Shown here: positions 12,082 through 23,700 of the stretch, piece by piece
How the letters are laid out: every line of letters begins with the position of its first letter
Numbering within the stretch: position 1 is the stretch's first letter
Notes under the pieces: generated by a model
Told to the model about the DNA's origin: nothing
What the model saw: only the letters and a program-made list of their open reading frames with translations
Database searches by the model: none
Source: Chrysomallon squamiferum
Lineage: Eukaryota; Mollusca; Gastropoda; Neomphalida; Peltospiridae
Reading direction: 5' to 3'
DNA: 46,000 nucleotides
Assembly: GCA_012295275.1 (NCBI GenBank)
Contig: CM022673.1
Location: forward strand, 22,339,413 to 22,385,412
Translations under genes and position numbers: made by a program

Positions 12082-14812
12082 TAAAAAATAAATAATTAGA
12101 AAATAAAGAATATCCTTTTAAATTTTTTCTATATAACCTGTGGATTTAAAAATATTTTTAGCGTCCTTTTCTCCTCAGATGAATGGTGTATCAGAATCTT
12201 TCAAAATACAGGCACTGTGTTTTAATGGTCATTTGTTATATAACTCTGCTTAAAAAAGAATACATATTAAAATGATGATAACAAATAATCTATTGATACA
12301 ACATACATTAGAATACAACACACACACACACACACACACAAACATAAACTATTCAAAATTAATTATATTAAATCATGATTTGTTCCTTTCTAATTAATAA
12401 TTAAACAATGGACATAATTACACACAAACTTAATATTACATGTTAAAATACTGTATAAATATTTCTTCAATTATTAAATAACATTTTAGCTGCAGAACAG
12501 CATAAACACTGCTGTTTAATAAATATGTTAATTTCGATTTAAAATCATGATTCATCATTTAAAGTTTCACATTTTTCATATATTTTACTATATGAATAAA
12601 ATTTAACACAAATTAATTAAATTTACAATCTTGAAAACCATATTTAATTATTTATATTTAGACCTACAGACTTTTCAACCATATTAAATTATTATTATTA
12701 TTATTATTATTATTATGGATTAAAGTGCAGTGTTAGATTTAGTAAAAGAAACAGATAATGAATAATAATTTGTAATAGCTCAAAAGCTGCCTATAATCAT
12801 TAAACTACAAAACATCCAGCAAAAAAAATAAAAAAATAAAAATAATAATAATAATAATAATTTGAACATTCAGTGATATAGGGGAGACAACTCAATAAAG
12901 GGAAATTAAAAGAAAAAAGAAAAAAAAAGTGTGTATCACTTATATATTTTTCATGAAAGCATAAAAATTTACTGGGTAAACCTAAAAGTGAAATATGTAA
13001 ATACATCAGTTAACTGTGGCATAGATTTACTATTACAAGGTGCATAATTACATTTTTTTCTTTTTTTTTCTTTTTTTTCTGTTCATTGTAATAATAGGCT
13101 ATTAGAACTAGTTACAGCAGAATTTAACAAAATTATATTTTCAAATGTGTGAATTATTAAAATTTAACTTCTTTCTTAAATTCTTAAAGTGAAAATTTTA
13201 AAACCAACATAAAAATCAAATGAAAAAAGAGGAAAGAAAGGAATGAAATATAATAAATTAATAAATTAAAACTAACTAACACTGAAACATAAGTTTCTGT
13301 TTTCTGGAATCCATTTTTGTAATTAAAATACACATTTAAACCTGAATTCTGAACATAAATAATGACATACCAAAATATTATAATCTTTACTTCTAAAGCA
13401 CACTAAAAACAAAAAAAAAAAAAATTTGCACCATTAATGCCATTTTTGCCTAAAATTATAAAACAGTACATTTACAGTACCTATTATGCTTCAACAAACA
13501 AAAATGACATCTATCTTCTTATGAACATAAAGCACCAGGTCATTATGAATAATCAATTCACATGACAACAATATTTACTAAAAGAAACAGTATATCATAA
13601 ATTTTAATTCAGTTATAAATGAAAGTCAACTGAATGTCTGTGTCAAACAACCTAATTTTTTTATTTACTTTTATAAAGAATAATGAAAACAATTAATAAA
13701 ATACAGAAATAAGAAAAACAAATTTAGTCATTTAATTTTAATTTTTTTTTTTTTTTTTTTTTAAATGATCATTAACGTGTAATTAATGTGTGTCTGTGCA
13801 TACTTATAATATCCAATATTAAAAATAGCACCAAAACTTACTTTACAAAATTCTTTACTTTCACATAAATATCATAAGATGATCATTGGTATCAAGCATC
13901 TTTATCAATACTTTGTCAAGATTTAATAAACTTTTCACATTTATAAAATTCAAAGTATAATAAAATAATTTTAGTGGCTTTATTATTACTATCTTTTATT
14001 TATTCATTTTTTTTAAATCGTAAAATATTTTCTTTATACTAATATCTAAATGAACATGTTTGTGTGAAAAAAGAAAGTAATAATTAAATAAGTTCAAATT
14101 CAAAATAAATATTTTACAATTTGTCATGAATTCTTAGTACATTAGTTAAAAAGAAACTAGTACATGTCTTATTTTACTGACCATACACAAATTCATAGTC
14201 ATAACCTCAGTGTGACAGAATCCTAGAAAAAAAAATTAAGATTATATGTTGAAAAGTCACTTTCGTATTTGCAAAAAACTAATAAAGATATTTCTTTCAA
14301 AACAAAAATTATTTTCTCATTTTATTTATCATTAATTCACGTGCATCTTTTAAACAAAATAAAGACAATGAGAAAAAAAAAATGCTTGCCTTTCTAAAAA
14401 CAAAAATCTTATGCAACAACTTTACTACACAACAAGAATATCAGAATACATCATCTGCATATAAATTTTAGTTTCAAATTTATTTTTAATTTAGAAAAAC
14501 AAAAATGATCCATCTTTAAAAATAAAATCCTACTACTACAAAGTATATAACAAATATTAATTGCCATGTTTGTAATCATATTATCCTACAAGACATTATT
14601 TTCTATCAGTGTTAACTATTTCTCTATTTAAAACATATTAATGAAAATCTAATTCCGCTCTATGCTACTTCAGCACTATGTTTAAAACAAGCTGTGAAGT
14701 GTATTTCATTTTAAGCATATGTGGCAATATGTATTTAAAACTATATCTTACATCAGAATAGTGAAATGTTAAGCATAAATCTGTATTTTCATGAGTATCT
14801 GCATCTGTTTGT

Positions 14813-14838
14813 TATATATATATATATATATATATATA
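14813..14838. repeat. (TA)n microsatellite
   Basis: About 12 TA units downstream of the PIP4K2 3' end. Confidence 0.85.
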
Positions 14839-15281
14839 CATAGTTATGAATGTATGTATAATTTATATATTCCTCTGATTTCAAGCTAAAGGAACAATGT
14901 AATGAAAGACTTGTTCATGGAAGATGTTGTAAATATATTATGATTTGTGGTAACATGATTTATTCATTATCTAAACAATCTTGCTGTTGTACTGAAACTG
15001 TTTCTAACAGGTAAAGGGGAACAACCCCAAATATTCAAGTGCCTTGGGATGTTCCTGAACTTTAAATAGTCATCATTAAGAACTTTTTTATTTTTTTTAA
15101 TGTAATTAAGTTCTTAATTATATAGATTAATAGAGCAATATAAATATATCAAGAAAATTAAATGTATTTGCTCACCATGTTCTGTCAAAATTACAAACCA
15201 GGTTCAGTTTTAATTCTTCAATTTTATGATTAATGAAAGAAATGTTTCAAGTTCACAGAAAAAGAATATTTTTCATTTTTT

Positions 15282-15591
15282 TTTATTTATGTGTACTAAG
15301 AAGCTACTAAAGGCATCAAGTTAGATAATAAAAAATTATTAATTTTTACAATGAGCAAAAATTCTAATATTGAGACAAGTGCCCACCCAAATTAAGTAAT
15401 ATTTCATGTAGTTTAAAAAACAAAAAGTTATGTTACATTCATACAGTCACTGTGAAGCAACATCCTGCACTGTTACTGTTACCTCTCAACCACCAGTCAA
15501 CCTAGATATGAAGGATGAAATTTTGGAATTTGTATACAGTGATCTAATTGTTAAAAAGTAAAAATTCCTAGGTCAACCATCTAAACCAAGG
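15282..15591 (-). promoter_or_regulatory. PIP4K2: PIP4K2 3' UTR with nearest AATAAA
   Basis: On the minus strand the first AATAAA after the stop lies at 15287-15282, about 305 nt downstream. The DNA beyond it to about 13000 is AT-rich with few microsatellites, so a longer alternative 3' UTR is possible. The cleavage site cannot be seen. Confidence 0.4.
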
Positions 15592-15776
15592 TCACTCAAT
15601 GCATTTATTTATAAAGTCCAAAAATCGTTTGGCATACTGGTCAGGTCTGACTGTGGAGATCTCAGCCCCAGCTCCATGTTTGACCGTTTTTGCTGCCTGC
15701 GCTGTCCTCTTTTTCATCCCATACTTTGTAAGAACATCTATCAAGGCCATGAAGTATATTTCTCTTTTGCCAGATT
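15592..15776 (-). CDS. PIP4K2: PIP4K2 coding exon 9, activation loop and C terminus
   Basis: The exon follows a tgtctttcag acceptor and completes the GAA codon split with exon 8. It reads [19 protein letters not shown], then the activation loop with [19 protein letters not shown], and ends [11 protein letters not shown] with TGA at 15594-15592. The intact AEIST loop supports PI5P 4-kinase rather than PI4P 5-kinase specificity. Confidence 0.95.
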
Positions 15777-18700
15777 CTGAAAGACAAACATGTTAATGTA
15801 ACTTTGATATTAACAAGTGGATTGAGGTCAAATAGTAACATATAGGAACAAATATGCATTAAAATAAAAGAAAATATTATATTTCAAGACTATTAGAAAA
15901 TATTTTGAACAGACATTTATTTATCAGGCATCCTAAAACATAAAAATAAATTAATGAATTTCCAAAAAATTGTTTATTACATACTTTTTATAAAAATGTT
16001 TTATTAATCATTTTAACAATGTCATTTTACATTACTAACATTTACATTTACTGATTGACATAAAAAACCAAGTTATGGATTTTATAGTAGTTTGAAAAGG
16101 CAAAGCAAATTTAATATATAAAAAATAATCCAACAAATAATTTTTGTTCCCTTGCGTTCAAATTTCTCCCTGAAGTTAATTTGCATCACTGGATAAACTA
16201 TTTGGTCAGTCAAACCTTAAATCCAGCACAGAAAAGCCATTAAAGTTTAGAACTAACAAAAATCCTTCTGAATTTCCTCACCTGCATTAGGATCACTCTT
16301 AATAGCATATTTCTCTAACTGATCATCCAGCTCTCCAGTGAATGGAAAGGTTGCGGAGGGCTGAGGACTGTCAGGTGGTGTTGGGACTGACCCACAGGCA
16401 TCTACCATGTCCTCCTCAAAACCATTCTCTTCAGCATCACCCCCTTCCTCCACTTCTACCCCATCAGCTGCAGCAGCAGTTGTAGAGTCAACAGTGTCTG
16501 TCTGAGGTTGGTCAAGGTCACTGATACCAACAATGAGACTATAGTCCATCAGGTGAAGACTAGCCAAAAACTAATAAAGAAATCATTCATAAATTTAACT
16601 ATCTACATAGTTTGTTGTCTAAGAAAATTAAATGTCCAGAGATATTACAACCTAAATATATTTAGTTCATTTCCAAATGATGTTTTTATAGAAAGTGTTG
16701 TTAATAATGACGTAGCTTTAGTTATTATTATTTGAGGTCATTTGGAAATGCAAAAGAATCTTGATAAACTGGGTCATTGAAATTTACACAGGTAATAAAT
16801 ATTTTATATAAATAATTCTTAAATTATTATTAAATTAAAAAATGTCAACTGATAAAAACATGACATTAATAATTTCTTACTTCTGCATCTTTCTGTAGCA
16901 TGGCCATCAATTTCTCCTTTGCCTCAGGTCCTATCTGGATGCAAGCTTTATCATTGACAAAATCTACATCTTTCAGTGTGGGCAGCTCCTTGGCCTGTGA
17001 AACAAAAATAAAATTAGCATTTCTCTTCATAATAATCTTTATGAATAATCAGATATTTGGGAAGAAAAACAATACAAAATATTAAAAAAAAAAAAAAAAA
17101 AAATATGGTAATCACCAAATGCTGTAAATGCCAGCAGCATACATCTACAACAGGGATTATAAATAATAAAGTTTTTTAAAATTTAATATTTTTTTACAAA
17201 AAACCCTGCAGTATTTCTTATCAGTGTAAACATGTATTTGCTGTACATTGGAGATGTACAGAAATCAATTGTTAATCTGCTTATTTAGTTTAATGTTCTG
17301 AATGTGTTTTCATTTCTATTACTATTGGGTTATTTCGTGTCACTACTGCCAGTAGTAATATTAATAATAATAATAATGATGATGATGATGACTTTTCATG
17401 AAATTTAATCTCCCACATGTTAACTAAAACATATCTCACCTTTACTTACCTTCCAACTGGTAAAATAATAATCCAAGAAACATTTTGTGAATTTTTAATA
17501 TTTAGTTGTAGCTCAAGCCTAATTAAATTTACTGACAAGTTGTACAATTTTGCTCAATATCTGTTGCATTAGCAGACCGATATACAAAATACAAGACAGA
17601 CCAAGACAAGCTTAAGAACTTAACATTTCTCTTACATGGGTGTTCTTGAGGCAATAATGGTAAACACTAACAGGTTTTCCCTAACCTATTTTGTGTAAAT
17701 TTATAATTCGTAATCTCTGCTGGAGTCTTTGTATCTTTTGAACTACTGTGACTCAGTGTTGAAAATTATGGCCCAAGAGATGTTTCAGCATGACACACAC
17801 GTGACCTGCATTATACCTGCCATGACCTTTTCGTGTTACTGTTGAGCTACAGTTCATATTGGTGTACACCAAAGTTAATTTTTTTTGTTTTTTTGAATTG
17901 TATTTTTTGTTTTTCATTTAATAGAACAGTTTGGTGGTTACAGCTTGAAAAATTAAAACTCTGAAAAGAAGGACCATTCTAACTACCAATATTTTCTTTT
18001 ATTATACGAGTTGTGGATTACTGGTCAAATTGGAAACCTTCCCCTGGGTCCACAATGCCAGTTTTAATTAAGCAACTAAAACTGTCAATAAAATGTACAA
18101 ACCCTTTCTTTATCACTAGCCTGTCGGTCAACTGTCGATCCCTGAAAACAATTACATAATAATTAAATTATACTGTTAAGTCAGGTGATTTTTCTTCCTT
18201 TCTTTCTTTTAAAACTGTAGTAGTCTTCTAAAGTTTTCAAATGTATATATAATTGTATATATAATTCATTTTTTTTTTTTTCTGTATGCAGTGAATATGA
18301 TTTTCTTTTTCTTATTTCTGCAATAAAAACAATGCAAACCATTAAAATGTCATTTTAATTATTATTCTTAATGAACAAACAGTGCAAACATATGGACTGA
18401 ATACATAAAATATTAATCAAAAAAGATATTAATATACACTGTATCTTTAAGTATACAGATAATACAAATACATACTTTTAACAAATTTCAAATACAGTAC
18501 AATGTTAAAACTTGCAATATACATAATTTGAAAATCTAATACTTTCAGAACTATATTTTTAAAGAGACAAGTTGTTCAAAATGCATAAAATGTTAATTAA
18601 TGCATCCATTATCACTATTGGAAATATATTATGGAAGAACATTTTCTATCTTAATATCACAGAAATGTTTATTGAATTTTTGCAAAATATTAGATGTGTA

Positions 18701-20753
18701 TTTAGTTGTTTTCACTTGTACTTTTATTCTGAAATATATTTTATATTTAAATGCATTTAAAACTCATACAGTATAGCAGATTTTCTCGAAGAATTAAATA
18801 TGAAGTACCTTCAAATCATATTTTTTGTGTATGACCAGTCGGGGACTGAAGATATTTCTCATGACAACCAAGTAAGTTTCAACATCATTTACTGTGATTC
18901 TGTACATACCATAATACTGAGGAAGTAGGGTCTGGCCATGGTTTTCAACAATATACTGAAAACAAAATAATATTAAATATTCACAGGAACACTGGTTGTA
19001 AAACATCAAGCCATTAAATTTCAATTTTATCTAAAAAAGACTGGAATTAGCAATCTTTTGTTTGTCCTTTTATGATTTAACTTAGAACTCGGAAGCTTAT
19101 ATGGAACTACATTTGTTTTAGATACAAAATCCAAATAATTTACATAATGCTATTTGTTATTGTGAGAATCAACAGCAATTTTGCTATTATTAGATTGTAT
19201 ATCAAGATTGTCAACAATGATACATTCAGAAGGAGTCATCAATTTTAAATCAGAATCCATGAAACATTTCCCCGATTTTTATATTTAGAAATATCTTGCA
19301 GTTCTTTTTATTTTTGTTAACCTCAGAGAGGGAACCTGATGCATTCTTATCAAATATCAAGAAATAATTTTATGTTTCTTTCCAAACACAATTCTATTCT
19401 ATTATATGTAACATTTCGTACTGACTGGAATGGAATTTTTTCTGAGGATACTATACCTGATGATACTGTTTCAATATGTGATGCATCTGTTCTACTTCCT
19501 CCGTGACCAGTGTCTTGATGAAGTACTTTTTGTCAAATGACTGTAACATTCTTGCCCCACTGCGACCTGGAGAGTCCAAATCAACAGGTTGTTTTGACAA
19601 AGAGTTCTGAAAAACATTAACAATTCACGAGTTCAAGTAAATAGTTATTTTATTTCTTAACATGAAGCAGTAAATAACATGTTACCAAATATAATCAGGT
19701 TTATTTTAATGTCACATCAAAGATTCAGAACTGTGATTAAAATATAACAAAATATGAAACATCAAAGTTATTTTGATAAATAAATGTTAGCAATACAAAA
19801 CATACATAATTAAATCGTAATTAATAACCTTCAAATACCTATTTCAAATGCTTTTAATTAAAAAAATGATGATTATTATTTAAAAAAAAATATTATTTAA
19901 TTTTTATTTATTTATTTACATATATATAAATTATTTTTACTTTTATTTATTTTAGTTTCTTAAATATAATCTTACCAAATAGTCATCATCATCAATGCCA
20001 AATCTCTCTCTTAAGTTTCTGAACACAATTGGACAATATTCTTTAACCTTAAAATGGCTTGGCATATTATCTCTGCAAAAACCGCGGAAATAAAAAAAAG
20101 GACAATATAGACTAAAACAGTAACAGGCAAACTTACTTTTACATGTTTTACAGTTTTTTTAAGTGGAAATAGATAAAATGAAATAATAGATTTTTATATA
20201 CTGGCAGCTTTGAAGTTATATGTGAAGAGTAAACTTTTAAAATAGTACAAAAGTATTGTTATTGTTATGAAATTACCATTGAGACTATAAAATAAAATAA
20301 AATAATAATAACATTTTAAAAAAAATATAAATAAATATATGAAGACTTTAATTCCAAAATACAATAAATGCCAAAACCAAAATTTAAAAAAAAAAAGCCA
20401 CCAAAAGTTCAGCATTTGACAGTTGCTCAATGCCCCATAATCATCTGCCACTGATCTATGCAGTAGACTATAGACCTTTGTTCCATAACTTGATAAACTC
20501 CAGAGCAGAAATAGCCATTTTTCTCAAAACAAAAACAAATGGATTATTGTGTTTTGGAATCAAACTCTTCATATTATCTTGAAACAAACAAAATCCAAAT
20601 ATGCCTTAAAATGATTTCTCTTTTATTAAATTAAGGTTGATTTTGAAATTTTATGAGATTTGAATTTTAAACTATATGTTCAAAGATGCTGCTGACCTTC
20701 ACATATGTGTGTATGTGTGTGTGTGTATGTGCGTATGTGTGTGTATGTGTGTA

Positions 20754-20795
<42 letters not shown>

Positions 20796-23700
20796 AATTT
20801 ATAAAATAAGAAAATAATATACATAGATCTGCATTTCAAATTAACTGACTTACTTGTTAAACATGTGGTTATCAACACGTATTTTGCTATAGGCCTTAAA
20901 GTCATCTGGCATTAACATAACCTGAAGATTCACATGAGTCAATTCACTGATCTGGAACAAAATGTACTGATTTTTTTATAATCAATGTGTACATTATCAA
21001 ATTATTAATGGTTGTTTCTTTAATATATATTAATCTGGCAATGATAAGTTAATACAGTGAAAATACTGTTATTAATGTAATAACATCATGTGAAATTTAA
21101 CATCATGGAAGTTGTTAAACCTGTTTATCATGATTCAACAACAGCAACTAAGTACTGAGTCAATAGAAACAATACATAACTTATTTAAAAATAAAATTTA
21201 AAGTTAACTGAAGCAATGGAGTACTAATTATTTATTTTTATTACTGAAATCATATTAAAAATATATAAGAATAAAATAATAATAAAAAAATTAAAAACTT
21301 AACAACTGATCTTAGTTAATGGGAGAGAGACTGCACTGCACTACAAGTCATCAATCAGACTGAGAAAAATAAACATTATTTCTAAACCATATCCAAAACT
21401 GTATTAAAATTTGTCAGTTTTTGAATTACCTAAAATTACTACTTTAACAGCAAAGAAAAGCAATGAAATAAGATAAACCTAATTTACCAACTGTAAGAAA
21501 GAAAAACATTGTACTTCACAATTTGTGTCTAAATTAAATAGGGTAAGAATTATTAAACTAATATGGGGAACAAAATGCACAGCTGTTCGCACCCAGAATA
21601 TTTCCCACTTGGTAATTACAGCTAGTACCATGGCAGTGTTATTTTGGGCTTACTCCCATTTGGTAGAATTCCCATTTTGTTGAAAGGCTAAATATGGTCC
21701 AGTGGTCTTATTTACAAGCTTGTTTTTACCTTAGTCTTTATAATGAACTGTTCCAGATTATTTGGAAACCGATTATTATTGTACAGACACACTAATACCT
21801 CGCTTAACGATATCCCACTTTAACAAAAAAAATTTGGGGTGGAGGAATTATATAAATAGAAATTTAATAGTTAATTGCTGGAAATAAATGATACAAATGA
21901 GTACACTGCAAGTGTTTAAGTCTGTTTTGGTTCGTTTTACATTCACTCATACATTCACTCATGAGCTTCGCTAAGCTATGTTGATCAGCTGACATGCAGA
22001 CGTCATACATACATGTGATATTCAGATTGTCTCGTCTCTTTTGTTTCCATTTAGACTTAACCCTTTTGTAGTTTACTCTTTCAATATATCAAAACGAATA
22101 AAAGTACAGCAGCAAATGCTAACTTTAGGAACAAAATACGGTATCTTAAATGAACACAAAACCCATAAAAATGAATCCACAGTGAGTGGCATATAATTAT
22201 TTATTAATGTATTTATAAAAATGTATTTGTAAATGATTTACTGTTTGTTTAATATCTATGATCTATTAAAACATTTATATCTGAATTGCCTTTTTATTTC
22301 TCCTTTTTTTAACATTTCTTTTTATGTCAAATTTCAATCATGAAGAATGTAACCACTGTTTTTAATCTTAATTCTATGTAAATTTGTCTACTGCTTAACA
22401 ATATCTCACTTAACGATCGAAAATATGGATATGGTATGCAAATATGAAAATATCAAAATAGTCCATGTACTGAATGTAGTTGAATGTAAATAATTAAAAA
22501 AGAAGGAATTCATCTAAAAACTATAATATTAAAAACAGTGTGTCTGATGTTTCAGTAAGTTCAGTAATATGTTCAATGTTATAATAATATTGTACAAATC
22601 TAGAATTTTCTCTGTGTTGCATGTTTAATGAATTTTTTTTTTAATCCACCATAAAATTTAGGTAGTTTTTTTTTTTTTTTTTTTGTTGTTGTTTTTTAAC
22701 AGAAAGGAAATGTTGATGGATTAGAAATGACCAGATTAAATAATAATAATAATAAGAAGAAGAAGAAGAAGATCGATGTCATGACCTGCAACATCTTGGC
22801 TGTGATTGGAAAAGTAAATAATCTAAAACAAATAAGTAGTGAATGCTTGTTCTGCTTTTGGTTGATGTTATATAATCGATTTACCAAAAGTGCACTCCTC
22901 TCTGAATGTTAGAATCAAGTGCCAAATTTATTGCAGCTGAAGAAGAATAAAGAAACCAGATTTATATATGTAAGTAAATAAACCATTGTCCGTCTATAAT
23001 CAAAACTTGTATGAATATGAAGAGGCCAAGTTCATTACATACACTGATACAGAGATAATCAGGTATTTGGCTAGACAAATTATTTCGACGAACTGGGAAT
23101 TAGACAAACTGGGAATTCAACCAGATCGGAAGATACCCTCTTTTGCTACTCTTCAATATGGTTTGTGCCTGTTACAATGAAGTTATCAGTAAAATTAATT
23201 TCTTTTTACCTCAGGCCAAAATAAATAAATAAATAAATAAATAAATTAATAAATAGATAGATAGATAGATAGAGAGAGAGATAGAGAGATATTTAGATAG
23301 ATAGATAGATAGATAGATTAAGCAAAGTTAATTATCAGTGGGACAGCTCTGTATATTTCAGCTATAAAAAGTATCTGTTGTTTAAAAATGATATGTCATC
23401 CATTTCATGTTATCAGCAAAATGACAAAATACACTAACAGAGAATAAATATGTGAATATTAAAAACAGTGTGAATGCAATACATCCTATCACATGATATA
23501 TTCCCTACTATGCATATATTTACACACTTATGCAAATGTTTCAGCTTCAAATCCACTAACAGACAACATAAAATAAACACCAGAAGAAAACAGAAGAAAA
23601 AAAATCAATGAATAATCAATAAGGAGAACAGAGAAGGTCAAGCAAACACATGTTGTTGGGAAAATATTACAAAAAGAAACAACTTAAGCTCCTTAAGTGA

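Noticed and set aside
22986-23180. Plus-strand frame in PIP4K2 intron 1
   Set aside because: It lacks an ATG start and recognised motif, and has no visible splice partners; it may be old transposon sequence.
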